Source: Micromonospora sp. WMMD1082 (GTDB taxonomy: Bacteria > Actinomycetota > Actinomycetes > Mycobacteriales > Micromonosporaceae). Taken from it: a stretch of DNA of 64,000 nt. The notes under the pieces are model-generated. The model worked only from the letters and a program-made list of their open reading frames with translations. It had not been told where the DNA came from and did no database searches. Positions 41,962 to 51,320 of this stretch are shown piece by piece (position 1 is the stretch's first letter; each line of letters begins with the position of its first letter). The stretch spans positions 1,426,001 to 1,490,000 of the forward strand of contig NZ_JARUBM010000002.1 of the NCBI RefSeq assembly GCF_029626175.1, given 5' to 3'. The position numbers were made by a program, and so were the translations under genes.

Positions 41962-41979
41962 CGCCGCGTTGGTGCGGCG
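41962..41979 (+). terminator. Short hairpin directly after the first island nuclease
   Basis: CGCCGC and GCGGCG pair around GTTGGT, starting at the base after the TAG stop. Short but GC-only. It separates this gene from the next unit, which starts 235 bases on. Confidence 0.45.
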
Positions 41980-42196
41980 GAGCGTGAACACCGTTGGATT
42001 GGAGGCCTCGACCCGCACCGCCACTACATCGTCCTCATCCGGGCCGTATCCCGCCTGACTGTTCGACATTGCCGTAGGACCTTCCAGCCTCCGCATCCGG
42101 CACGATCGCCGCCTGGCAGTAACGCGAAGCCGATTCACGTATTAAGGCGGCTCGAGGTTGCGGGAACTGTCGGTCCGGGCCGCTACTCTCCCGCCT

Positions 42197-43150
42197 GTGA
42201 GTCTCACGGCTGTTATCGCGGATCAAGAGCATCCGTTGGCGCAGTGGGTGCGGCAACGGATGCCTCACACGGCCGCGGTTCGGGCGTCGTACCGTTCGAG
42301 GTTGCCTGTGCGTCGGGTACAGCGACCTGTGGCGGCCGGGCGGACGGTTGTTCGGTGGGATCTGCTCGGAACCGCGATAGATTTTCGGATTCGGTGCGCC
42401 TTCGTGGAATCCGGAGTGGCGCCGTCCGCTGCGGCCGGCGTGGCCTTGGCTGCCGCACTCGGTGGCTCTGTGGCGGTGCGTGAGGTCGGCGTGGCGCTGC
42501 TTTCAGCGTTCGAGGAGCATTTGCGCCGGTTCCAGCCGCAGCGCCGTGGGCGCCGTTGGCTGCTCGACGAGGAGGCCGAGGCTTCGCTTGATCAAATGTG
42601 CTTCGCCTTGGCCTGGTTCGATCGTGTCTATCGGGATGGTTCTATCCCTGTCGGTTCGCCCCTGACAAGTGCCACTATCATCCCAACAGGGCTCGAAGGG
42701 CTACTTGAGGCTGTCCCCGACTACGCGATCATGGACCTGCAGGTGCAGATCCGCTTAGCAGAACGGGCGTTGGGTACGCTGCGGGACGCAGTGGACGAGG
42801 CCGACTGCCATGCGGCACCGACCTTCGCCGGCAGCGGCGACGTCAACGGCGCGGACGCCGACCTCATCATTGGCGGACGGCTAATAGATATCAAGGCTGT
42901 GTCGCAACCGGGCCGTCTTGGTGACCACATCATCTGGCAGCTGGCGGGCTATGTGTTGCTTGACTACGACGACCGCTACGGCATTGAGGTGGTCGGGTTC
43001 TATATGGCACGCATCGGAGTCCTTGCCGTTTGGCCGGTCGACGAGTTCTTCCGGATGCTGGGTTGCCGAGTGCCACTTCACCGGTTGCGTGCTGAGTTTG
43101 CGGACCGTTGCGCGTCGTTAGTCGCCGACGCGACGACGTTCCGCCGATGA
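42197..43150 (+). CDS. RecB/Cas4-like nuclease-fold protein
   Basis: About 317 residues. GADADLIIGGRLIDIKAVSQ contains D-x8-D-I-K, and GDHIIWQLAGYVLLDYDDRY supplies QLAGY, the Q-x-x-x-Y motif of RecB-family nucleases; GIEVVGFYMARIGVLAVWPV is the following strand pair. The N-terminal 200 residues are helical and unrecognised. The GTG at 42197 has no ribosome site but TACTCT ends eight bases upstream, so the message may be leaderless. The stop overlaps the next ATG by ATGA, tying it to the REase-helicase-pPIWI cassette. Confidence 0.72.
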   Translation: MSLTAVIADQEHPLAQWVRQRMPHTAAVRASYRSRLPVRRVQRPVAAGRTVVRWDLLGTAIDFRIRCAFVESGVAPSAAAGVALAAALGGSVAVREVGVALLSAFEEHLRRFQPQRRGRRWLLDEEAEASLDQMCFALAWFDRVYRDGSIPVGSPLTSATIIPTGLEGLLEAVPDYAIMDLQVQIRLAERALGTLRDAVDEADCHAAPTFAGSGDVNGADADLIIGGRLIDIKAVSQPGRLGDHIIWQLAGYVLLDYDDRYGIEVVGFYMARIGVLAVWPVDEFFRMLGCRVPLHRLRAEFADRCASLVADATTFRR

Positions 43151-44397
43151 CAAGGGACCGTTGTCTACCGCTCAAGGGAGGCGGATGCCGCGTGACGGTG
43201 CGTGGTGGACCTGATTCCGACGTGCTCGACCGTCGAGCCCGGATCACCTCGGCGGCTCTACGTGCCGCGTACGCCTGGTCGGTTCGAGACCGGGAACGTA
43301 GGGCGTTTGAGGAGATCGCACGGATGACCGGCGTGGTGATGTTCGAGCTGGGGCCAGGCAATGGTCCGGTGACGCCGCTGGAGCTGGTGAGGAGCCTTCG
43401 GCGGCCCTTGGGCAAACTCTTGCCGCCGCTGCGTGACGACGCTAAGGGCGGCTACGGTCCCGGTATCGACGAGGTGGTTCTGCTCGGCGATGACGACACG
43501 TTGACCGATGTGGCGTACGAGATCGGCTCGGACTACGTGCGTGAGGTCATCAATGGGCTGGACTCCGGGCGGGACTGGCTGCCTTCGTGGTCCTGGATGC
43601 GGGCCAACGACATCGAGAACGAACTGTTCGGCCGCCTGATAGCCGCTCATGACGAAGCCGCTTACCGAGCCGCCCGGCAGTTTGTGGTGGAGTTGCCGGC
43701 CGGTGAGGAGCAGGCCGTGGTCGAGGAGTGCAATGCGCGCGGTGCGATGCGTGTCGCCCGTTACGTTCCGATTACCGAGGGGCAGTCGTACCGGTGCGGG
43801 CAGCGCCGGTGGTGGTGGCCATGCCGCGTCTGCGGGTGGCCGATGGATGTGCGGGGTCGGCTGGTCCGCTGCCGGTACCCCTACCACATGGCGACCTACC
43901 AGGTCGCCGAGCGGTCGGGGAAGGGCCCGATCCTTATCGCCGTTGATCAGCGCCTTCCCGTGGGTGTGAAGCGAGGGCTGCCGGAACGGCATGACGCCGA
44001 CATATCTATCCAGGCGGAAGAAGCGGTCTGGCAGTTCATCGTGGTGCCAGGTGCGACGGAGGTCCGCCTCTGGCGTCTACTCACGGAGGCGGGCGCGAAG
44101 GTGGAGCTATATCCAGGCTGTGACACCTACGACTTGGACATCACCGTCGGTAAACGACCGTGGGATGTCGACGTGAAGGAGCACGCCACCGTGGAGGGGC
44201 TGCTGCGTCGCATCAGGGAGAAGCCCCCGTCAGCCAGGCACATTCTGGTGCCCGACACCCATAAAGGACAGCTCCACGCTGTCGAACAAGCGCTGCCGAC
44301 CTACCGGGTGCTCACCGAGAGTCAACTGATCAAGCAGGTCAAGAACGAGATTCGGCGCCAGAAGCGGAGCAGAGATGACGCGGCCACGTCAGCGTGA
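43147..44397 (+). CDS. pPIWI_RE-associated REase protein
   Basis: About 416 residues. The N-terminal two thirds are helical with a Cys cluster (PCRVCGWPMDVRGRLVRCRY, zinc-ribbon-like). The C-terminus is a restriction-endonuclease fold: LWRLLTEAGAKVELYPGCDT, then DLDITVGKRPWDVDVKEHAT with D-x(9-10)-D-V-K, and HILVPDTHKGQLHAVEQALP. This matches the REase component of the pPIWI_RE three-gene island described by Burroughs, Iyer and Aravind (Y/Z domains plus REase). Overlaps the upstream gene by ATGA and the helicase by 23 bases. Confidence 0.82.
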   Translation: MTRDRCLPLKGGGCRVTVRGGPDSDVLDRRARITSAALRAAYAWSVRDRERRAFEEIARMTGVVMFELGPGNGPVTPLELVRSLRRPLGKLLPPLRDDAKGGYGPGIDEVVLLGDDDTLTDVAYEIGSDYVREVINGLDSGRDWLPSWSWMRANDIENELFGRLIAAHDEAAYRAARQFVVELPAGEEQAVVEECNARGAMRVARYVPITEGQSYRCGQRRWWWPCRVCGWPMDVRGRLVRCRYPYHMATYQVAERSGKGPILIAVDQRLPVGVKRGLPERHDADISIQAEEAVWQFIVVPGATEVRLWRLLTEAGAKVELYPGCDTYDLDITVGKRPWDVDVKEHATVEGLLRRIREKPPSARHILVPDTHKGQLHAVEQALPTYRVLTESQLIKQVKNEIRRQKRSRDDAATSA

Positions 44398-47300
44398 TGA
44401 TCTAAACCAGAACACGCTGTTACTGCTGCGCGCGGCGATAGGGCTGGCAGCGGTGCACTTCCCGCTTAAGGCGAACGCCGGGACGGTCCTGGTGTCCAGT
44501 CGGGATGTGGCCTTTCTCCTCGACGGGCACGTTGACGTCTGGCCGGCCTGGCCGGGCCTGGCTGAGGAGGACACCCACCGGATCGTGCGACTGCTGCGGC
44601 TGCGCCGGTCGGAGTACGCCGACGGGGAGTGGGTTAGGCGCGCCCTTCGGCAGGCATTGGAGGAGGAAGGACTACCCGGCTGCCAGTTGGTGAACGATGC
44701 CGACGATGGGCTGACGATCGCCTGCGCGCCCGGGATGCCGCCCCGCGACTTCGTCGACGAGGCGCTGGGGAAGTTGGCGCGGCGCAGCAGCGTCGGACGT
44801 GGTCACACCGCTGTGGCTGGCCCCGGTCGATATCACACGACCATGCGGGTCACGACGGCAACTGGTGTGACACAGGCCGTAGACCAGAGGTATCTCATCC
44901 CCGTCTACCCGACACCGAAGGAGCAGGCAGCGCCGGAACTGCGGACCTCGGCCCACGTCGGGGACATCATGATCCCGGTCAACGACCTTATCGAGCTGGC
45001 GGGAAAGATTGATGCCACGCGCGGTGGTGGCGCCTACCGTGCCCGGCACGTCAGGAAGCTCTGCAAACGGCTGCGCACCGCGGATGGCTTCGTGTCGATC
45101 AACGGGCTTCTCGGGCTGCCCGCCGGCAAAATGCGGTTGCTCAACGCGCCGACCGGCTTTGGCAAGAGCGTGCTCATGGAGGTCATCGCCTGCTGGATCG
45201 CCGCGAACCCGAACGGCCTGGTCATGACCCTGGTGGTACCAACCAACAGCGACGTGCTGAAGCTGACCAGGGCTATCGAACTCGACCTGGACGCGTTGGG
45301 CCTCGACGCGTCCGCGACCGCCCTGATGTCCCCCTCAGCGGTGTTCAAGACCGCACAGAAGGTAATCCAGACCAGGCCGAGCTGGGATCCCGACGGGCAA
45401 TGGACCACGGACCGTCTCGGTTACGGCTGTGCGTTGGCCGCGTCAGCCGAAACGGAGGCGGCCGTCGATGGCTGGTCACCGGGATCCGAACCATGCGTGA
45501 CGCTGCAGGCGACCGGTGACGACAACGCCAAGCAACGCGCCTGCCCCTGGCGGACGACCTGCGGGAAGTCCAGCCTGGCTCGCGCCGCCATGAAAGCCTC
45601 CGTGATCGTCACCAGCCACGCCAACTTCCACAGCGGCCGGCTGCACCTTCCGGTTCAGGACGAGCACGGCCTCACCGACCGGACGACCGTCGAGGAGTTG
45701 GTGTTCCGCCGCAGCCACCTCGTGGTAATCGACGAAATTGACGCGTTCCAGAGCAACGTGATATCGCAGGCTGCCCGTGGACTGGTGCTGGACCGTCGGG
45801 GCAGTACCCGCACCCCGCTGCATGAGTTGGAATCCGAGTACGTACGAGCCGCTGGCCGGATCAACCGGGAGGTGGAGTCCAGCGTGCGGGACATGGTCCA
45901 CCACTCGAAGTTCCTCGCCTCGCTCTACACCGCGGCGTTGTACTTCGGCACGATCGGTGTGGAGGGCCTGGGCACGGTGACCGGCAGATACTGGATCGTG
46001 CCCCGCCGATGGGACGGCGCGCTCACCGCGCAACTGTACGGGCTGGCCGAGCACGAACCGTTGACCCCGGCGATGGTAAGCGGCTTCAGGTCCCTTTTTC
46101 CTGGAGAGGAGCCGTCACAACCCGACGAACCGCTGGAGTTCCCGGCCATCCGGCAAATCCTGGCTACCGTGACGGAGGTCGGCAGCGGCGCCAAGCACCT
46201 TGAGGACAGCCGTGACCGCCTTGACGCGCTCCTGGAGTCGCGCATCACCGACGTCAGTGCTCGAACGAGAGCGATCAACCGACTGTTGCAACGCGCCATC
46301 CTGGAACGGCTTCGTCAACACCTGCGGCAGTTCGTTTACGACGCACCGCATCTCGCCGCTGCCGGTGTACCGGCCGCGCGGGAAATCGCCGAAACGTTCG
46401 GCCCGTACAGCCGTTGGCGCCCCTTGCCAACCGGACCGCTCGGACGGCTCCTGTTCGCGTTCAGCCACCACGTGGATCCCAGCGGCCGGCTGCCGATCCG
46501 GCTCAACGCAGCCGCGTTCGGCGGTGACCCTCACGTCTACACGACCACGCTCGGCGACGTCACCGCGTTGTGCCGGGCCGGAACCCGCCGCGCCGTCCTG
46601 GGTCTGTCGGCGACCGCGTTCTTCCCGCAAGCACCCCATCACCACGTCCACGTCGACCCGTACTGGTGGGTATCCGACGAGGACCCGGGAGGCGTGAAGA
46701 TCCTGCCGGCGTACGTCGCCGATCAGGTCGCGGAGCAACGCCGGCTGGTGCGAGTGTCTGGCACGGAGGGCGCCCGCCGTGACGAGGCACTGCGCCGCCT
46801 CGCCGAGCTGCTGTGGCGTACCCGGTTGCAGCAGGAGCTGCAGCGCCTATCGGTCGAAGACCCGAACCGGCAGCTGGTGCTGCTGGCCACCACCTCTTAC
46901 GACGGTGGGCGGGCTGTGGCCGAAGGCTTGGTGCGCGCTGGCGTCGATCCACGACGGATATGCCTCGCCGTCCGCCCGGAGACCGCCCCGGATATCGGCG
47001 ACACCAGCGACGACGAGCAGGACCGCACCAGCTGGCGGGAACTGGCCGCTGACCGGCTCGAAGAGGTGCCTGGCCTGGATGTGGACATCCTCATCGCCCC
47101 ACTGGCCCGGGTGCAGCGGGGTGTGAACATCATCGGAGCCGATGACCGTTCGGCGTTGGGCTCCATCTGGCTCCTCGTCCGCCCCGTGCCGATCATCGAC
47201 GAGCCGGCCGAACTGATCGCACACGTGAACGCGTATCCGCTCGCCCCCGACGCCAACGACGACGTCCTGAGCACGCTGCGCCGCCGACCGGCTGACGTCC

Positions 47301-47650
47301 TCGACGCCCGCAAGCAGGCCGCCGGCCACTACTTCGAGGAGATCGTCACCAGCCTGCCCTACTTCCGCACCATGCCCAAGGCGGTCCAGCTCTCGATCAC
47401 CGCTGAGATCATGAACGGCATCGTGCAGTTGGTCGGGCGCGCTCGGCGCGGTGGCACGCCCGCCGCCATTTACCTCGCCGACGGTGCCCTGCTTGACCCG
47501 GGCGGCGGCCCCACATTCGGCACACTGATCCGCAAGCTGCGGGACCACTGGGACCAGACCGGCCAGCTGTCCCGGATGCGAGAGCTGTACGGCACCACCC
47601 TGGCCGAGTTCTTCCGCTACGCCGACGACGAAGCCAAACTCCTCGCCTGA
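44375..47650 (+). CDS. DinG/XPD-like superfamily 2 helicase of the pPIWI_RE island
   Basis: 1091 residues. Walker A LLNAPTGFGKSVLMEVIACW at ~258; a four-Cys set, GYGCALA (~351), EPCVTL (~374), ACPWRTTC (~389-395), spaced like the Fe-S domain of XPD/DinG helicases; VIVTSHANFHSGRL after it; Walker B as LVVIDEIDAF (~450); motif VI EIMNGIVQLVGRARRGGTPA near 1018. These helicases open DNA 5'-3'. The N-terminal 240 residues are specific to the island. Start at 44375 inside the REase gene end; pPIWI gene begins 13 bases after the stop. One operon. Confidence 0.88.
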   Translation: MTRPRQRDDLNQNTLLLLRAAIGLAAVHFPLKANAGTVLVSSRDVAFLLDGHVDVWPAWPGLAEEDTHRIVRLLRLRRSEYADGEWVRRALRQALEEEGLPGCQLVNDADDGLTIACAPGMPPRDFVDEALGKLARRSSVGRGHTAVAGPGRYHTTMRVTTATGVTQAVDQRYLIPVYPTPKEQAAPELRTSAHVGDIMIPVNDLIELAGKIDATRGGGAYRARHVRKLCKRLRTADGFVSINGLLGLPAGKMRLLNAPTGFGKSVLMEVIACWIAANPNGLVMTLVVPTNSDVLKLTRAIELDLDALGLDASATALMSPSAVFKTAQKVIQTRPSWDPDGQWTTDRLGYGCALAASAETEAAVDGWSPGSEPCVTLQATGDDNAKQRACPWRTTCGKSSLARAAMKASVIVTSHANFHSGRLHLPVQDEHGLTDRTTVEELVFRRSHLVVIDEIDAFQSNVISQAARGLVLDRRGSTRTPLHELESEYVRAAGRINREVESSVRDMVHHSKFLASLYTAALYFGTIGVEGLGTVTGRYWIVPRRWDGALTAQLYGLAEHEPLTPAMVSGFRSLFPGEEPSQPDEPLEFPAIRQILATVTEVGSGAKHLEDSRDRLDALLESRITDVSARTRAINRLLQRAILERLRQHLRQFVYDAPHLAAAGVPAAREIAETFGPYSRWRPLPTGPLGRLLFAFSHHVDPSGRLPIRLNAAAFGGDPHVYTTTLGDVTALCRAGTRRAVLGLSATAFFPQAPHHHVHVDPYWWVSDEDPGGVKILPAYVADQVAEQRRLVRVSGTEGARRDEALRRLAELLWRTRLQQELQRLSVEDPNRQLVLLATTSYDGGRAVAEGLVRAGVDPRRICLAVRPETAPDIGDTSDDEQDRTSWRELAADRLEEVPGLDVDILIAPLARVQRGVNIIGADDRSALGSIWLLVRPVPIIDEPAELIAHVNAYPLAPDANDDVLSTLRRRPADVLDARKQAAGHYFEEIVTSLPYFRTMPKAVQLSITAEIMNGIVQLVGRARRGGTPAAIYLADGALLDPGGGPTFGTLIRKLRDHWDQTGQLSRMRELYGTTLAEFFRYADDEAKLLA

Positions 47651-47663
47651 CGAAGGGACCACG

Positions 47664-50207
47664 ATGCTCACCCTCGGCTTCCGCATTCCCGCCGCGCACG
47701 TCGGATCGCTGCTCGGGCAGGTCGCTGTCTACCCGTGGGGAAGCGACTTCACCGCTGCCTGGCAGCGCCTGCCGAAAACGCCACGCCGAGGCGGCGCCCC
47801 GATCAAGCCGCCGTACCGGCAGCTACTCACCGGGCTGACCGCAGTACACGGCCGGCCGGTGCGGATCGTTGAGGACTGGCAGTTGTCTGACGAGGACCGT
47901 GACGCCGGCATCGAAGGCATGATCATCACGACTGACCCGATCAACCCCTTTCACCTGACCACCTGTGTGCGCACCTTCGAGCGTCAGCTGCGTAAGGGAG
48001 AAGACCGGAACACTCTCGCACCTGCACTACCCACGGTCGATACCTCCCGGGCATTCACGGACTACATCACCGTCGCCGACTCCGGCACCGCCCAGGCCCC
48101 AGGGTGGCTGTTCGAGTCCGCCGTCTGGGCGATCATGGCTAAGTTGGCGTCACGGAAGCTGCGCCTGGAGGACAACGGACCGGCGCTGACGCTGCGCATG
48201 GACACCGACGGTTCGCTGCTCGCATGGGACGACCTGATCGCCAACCAGTGGTCCGACTACATCGGCTACGCCATGCTGCGTGTAACCGCGCGGATCATCA
48301 CACTGCCCCGTATCCCGGAACTGGCCATCGTCTTCGACGCCCACATGTCCAGGATCAACAACCAGTGGCGGGGTTCCAAGACGGCTTGGATCGAACGGCA
48401 GAACAGCGACCTGCCGATCCTTCGGGTACCCGTCAAGAACGTACGGCCCGCAACAGACGACGCGCCTTGGACCACCGTCGTCGCCAACCATGCGGCAGTG
48501 ATCGCCGAAGCGTGCGGTATGGAACGCCTTGACCTCGACCAGGAGCTCCCCGCGCGGCCCGGGCGGGTCCGCCCGCTGGTGCCGGGACCTCGCGTGCACC
48601 CCGTCGGCAAGGGGCCCGGCGCACGCGTCATGATGCGCCTGGCCGAACACATCGCCAGAACCTGCCCGGAACTGCAGCCACTGGAGTGGCTCAAAAACAA
48701 GACCACCAAGGTCAGAACACCGCGACGGCAAGTCCTCACAGACCCCAAGGGCAAGGGTGAGGAGAAAACGCTCCTCGTCACCCCGGAGATCATCGCAGAC
48801 GCGATGGAGGCCGCCGGTAGCAAGCGGCTGCGGCTGCTCTGCCTCTACGACACCTCGGCCGCCCGCCAGCGCATGACGACCCAGCTACGTGCCTTCACCC
48901 CAGCGGCGGCTCCAACCTTCGACGACGAGGCGGTCGAAGTCCATCCACGACTCGTCGTATCCTTTCACCGCGTCGCCGAACTGCTGGCGCACGGCGACCG
49001 TGACCGGATGGCCCTGGCCAGCGACATCGAGGCCATCGCGAAACAAGAAGCAGGCACGGTAGTGGCCTGGGTCGAGACCGAATACGACCCGAAAACCGGC
49101 AAGGCCACCGACGACGCCAAGAACCCCGTCCGCCGCGTGCTGGCGCAACTCGGCATTTCCGCGCAGTTCCTCGCCACGCCACCATCGGACACCCCGCAAC
49201 AGACGCCACGCCGTGGCCGAGGCAAGAACACCGACGCCAAAACAGACCATCGCGCCATGGCAGCAGCGGCAGACCTGCTGCTACGCACAACTGGCGTCAT
49301 ACACCCCAACATGACCAGCGATATCCTGCAGGACTTCCTTGACGGCACTGGCCACCCATCAGTGCACCTCGTCGGCCTGCACTCCCGGCTTCAGCACTCC
49401 GGTGTCGAAGGCGTGCCGCCGAAACTTGTCGTCACCGCTACGGCCATCCATGCCCACCACGACCCACGCCGGCCATGGACCGTGCGCATGTGGAGCGACA
49501 CCGCTAACCAGTGGGTTCCACAGCCCACAGGCATCGCCCACTTCCACGCCGGCCCGATCGGGTCCACCCAGCGGGGCCGTCGCGGTGAGAAAGCCGTCGA
49601 GTCTCGCCTACACATCGAATCAATACTCGACGCGCTGCCGCCCGGACCCGCCGTGATCATGGTCGACACGCTGTCATTCCGCTCCATCTACCCGGGCCTG
49701 CAAAACCACCACTTCGGCGTCGGAGCGCTGCCGGCAATCAGCCTCAGCGCGGTACGAGACGTGGCGATCGTCCGCTGCAACACCAGCCGCGAAGTTCCCC
49801 GCCCCGTCAACCGGCAAGGTGGCCAACAACCCGACGACCCTCGCCAGCCCGCATCCCCTGACCGGTACGTCTACCAACTCGCGGGCAGCAACCTGTGGCT
49901 GCTTCCCAAATCCTCCCGCCTCTACCGTGCCAAGGGCGGCAGCATCGGTGCCCGGTACACACCCTGGACATTGCCGACGAACCTCCGCTACATGCTCCAA
50001 GACGACTGGCACTCCTACACCAGCACCGAAATCACCGTTCCCCAAACCGGGATCTGGACCGCACACGCGCTGGTCATGCTCACCGCCCGCCTATCCGACC
50101 ACACCATCACCTGGGACGACCGCACCCTCGGCCCCATACCACTACATCTATCAACCCGAGCCGACCTCACACACCCCGACTACCGCCTGGATGACGACGA
50201 CCTGTAG
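47664..50207 (+). CDS. pPIWI_RE protein (Argonaute-like, RNase H-fold module)
   Basis: 847 residues. The N-terminal half matches the pPIWI_RE X-type module (DUF3962-like: AWLFESAVWAIM-like hydrophobic block read as PGWLFESAVWAIMAKLASRK). The C-terminal half is an RNase H-fold PIWI: LRLLCLYDTSAARQRMTTQL; GPAVIMVDTLSFRSIYPGLQ; VAIVRCNTSREVPRPV with the hallmark Arg (~697), and WHSYTSTEITVPQTG with the hallmark Glu (~787). The family was predicted to act on RNA-guided or R-loop structures in genome conflict; no guide locus is seen here. ATG after GAAGGGA. A hairpin follows at 50213. Confidence 0.9.
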   Translation: MLTLGFRIPAAHVGSLLGQVAVYPWGSDFTAAWQRLPKTPRRGGAPIKPPYRQLLTGLTAVHGRPVRIVEDWQLSDEDRDAGIEGMIITTDPINPFHLTTCVRTFERQLRKGEDRNTLAPALPTVDTSRAFTDYITVADSGTAQAPGWLFESAVWAIMAKLASRKLRLEDNGPALTLRMDTDGSLLAWDDLIANQWSDYIGYAMLRVTARIITLPRIPELAIVFDAHMSRINNQWRGSKTAWIERQNSDLPILRVPVKNVRPATDDAPWTTVVANHAAVIAEACGMERLDLDQELPARPGRVRPLVPGPRVHPVGKGPGARVMMRLAEHIARTCPELQPLEWLKNKTTKVRTPRRQVLTDPKGKGEEKTLLVTPEIIADAMEAAGSKRLRLLCLYDTSAARQRMTTQLRAFTPAAAPTFDDEAVEVHPRLVVSFHRVAELLAHGDRDRMALASDIEAIAKQEAGTVVAWVETEYDPKTGKATDDAKNPVRRVLAQLGISAQFLATPPSDTPQQTPRRGRGKNTDAKTDHRAMAAAADLLLRTTGVIHPNMTSDILQDFLDGTGHPSVHLVGLHSRLQHSGVEGVPPKLVVTATAIHAHHDPRRPWTVRMWSDTANQWVPQPTGIAHFHAGPIGSTQRGRRGEKAVESRLHIESILDALPPGPAVIMVDTLSFRSIYPGLQNHHFGVGALPAISLSAVRDVAIVRCNTSREVPRPVNRQGGQQPDDPRQPASPDRYVYQLAGSNLWLLPKSSRLYRAKGGSIGARYTPWTLPTNLRYMLQDDWHSYTSTEITVPQTGIWTAHALVMLTARLSDHTITWDDRTLGPIPLHLSTRADLTHPDYRLDDDDL

Positions 50208-50212
50208 GACGC

Positions 50213-50238
50213 CGCACGCCATGTCAGTACGGCGTGTG
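50213..50238 (+). terminator. Hairpin after the pPIWI_RE gene
   Basis: CGCACGCC and GGCGTGTG pair over eight positions with one G-T-type mismatch around a 10-base loop, six bases after the pPIWI stop. It probably ends the island operon. The 218 bases beyond hold no supported gene. Confidence 0.55.
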
Positions 50239-50456
50239 CCCAGGGTGTTCGGGTGGACGCCACCGCATACCAGGAATGCGCACGCGGATCATGATCTGGA
50301 AAGATCGCGGTCACGGAAGCTGGTGGTGGCCCTGGCCCATACCTGTGCGACCGCTATCCCAGACCCAGTCACACGAGCTCGCCGAGCCCATCGGCGCTCG
50401 GCGAGCTACTCGGGATATCAACGGGACAGGAATGTCGTGAAGCTGGGTCGAAGTGG

Positions 50457-51320
50457 TCAGCCGGTGATTACGGGCAAGGACTCCGTTACCTCGATGGAGG
50501 CTTGGTCAGCCGTCGTGGCCGGGGGCTCGGTGCCGCTGAAGCCGCCGCCGGCCCAGGTGATGTGCCAGATCACGACGGCGCGGAGGGTGAACTTACCGCC
50601 CGACGCTTCGCGTGATGTGGTCGTGTAGGTGTGGCTACAGTCGGACTTCGACAGCGGTGACGCGCTCCCGGTCCAGGGGGTGCCGGGGCCTCGGCACACG
50701 GTGGAGCTGCCGTCTCCGGCGTACCAGGTGATCTTTGTCGGTTCCGCCCTCGCGGTGATGGTGATGCCCGGTAGCGACGCGGTGGCGGTGTGGGTTTTCC
50801 AGAGTCCGGGCTGGACCCACCACCACACCGGCACGTGGACTACCTGCGGGCTGTCCAGACCGGGGTTCGTGGCGATGACGGGTCTGGGCATCTTTAGCTG
50901 CGACACGGCTCGCTGAGCCAGGATGGCCAGAGTGAGCGGCGGGTCGTCCAGGAAGACGGTGCCCTCGAAGTTCATGTTGCCGCTCGCTGGGTCGTAGCAC
51001 AGCCTGATGTACCATTGCTCGGGCAGGAAGCCGCCGCCGTCCTTGCCGTAGTAGCATCCGTCGCTGCCGAGCCAGCCCCACGCTTCGGAGTAGCAGGGAA
51101 CGACTTCGCCGCCGAGCTTGCAGGTCAGCGACCCTCCGCCGTCGCCGTCCCCGCCACCTCCGCCGCTGCCAGGGTCGATTACGACGACAGTGCATTGTGG
51201 ATCGTTCGGATGGGCCTTGCAGTCGACATCACCCCACGGGTCGTCAGCCCTTGCGGCGGCGGGCGCTAGCACGATGGTGGCGAAAGCGGCTATGAGGATG
51301 AGGAGCCTTGTGCGGAACAT
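50457..51320 (-). CDS. Secreted protein of the Tad-pilus locus
   Basis: A 287-residue exported protein. Signal peptide RTRLLILIAAFATIVLAPAA with cleavage near ARA-DD; then WGDVDCKAHPNDPQCTVVVI, a Gly/Asp linker, a Cys-pair domain around CKLGGEVVPCYSEAWGWLGS, and a beta-rich C-terminus (VHVPVWWWVQPGLWKTHTAT; ITITARAEPTKITWYAGDGS). The paired cysteines suggest disulfides. Proteins of this type stand next to SAF/TadA genes in actinomycete Flp loci (recalled). Its start overlaps the lipoprotein gene upstream by 31 bases. Function unknown. Confidence 0.78.
   Translation of the reverse strand: MFRTRLLILIAAFATIVLAPAAARADDPWGDVDCKAHPNDPQCTVVVIDPGSGGGGGDGDGGGSLTCKLGGEVVPCYSEAWGWLGSDGCYYGKDGGGFLPEQWYIRLCYDPASGNMNFEGTVFLDDPPLTLAILAQRAVSQLKMPRPVIATNPGLDSPQVVHVPVWWWVQPGLWKTHTATASLPGITITARAEPTKITWYAGDGSSTVCRGPGTPWTGSASPLSKSDCSHTYTTTSREASGGKFTLRAVVIWHITWAGGGFSGTEPPATTADQASIEVTESLPVITG

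Noticed and set aside
41866..42069. 67-codon minus-strand ORF starting MSNSQAGYGPDEDD
   Set aside because: It has a distant GGAAGG and normal residues, but overlaps the end of the nuclease gene by ~95 bases and matches nothing; support is too weak to list.
50239..50456. Small ORFs or a second attachment site after the pPIWI gene
   Set aside because: No copy of the tRNA-Arg 3' segment and no ORF with a ribosome site was found; the far end of the element remains unknown.
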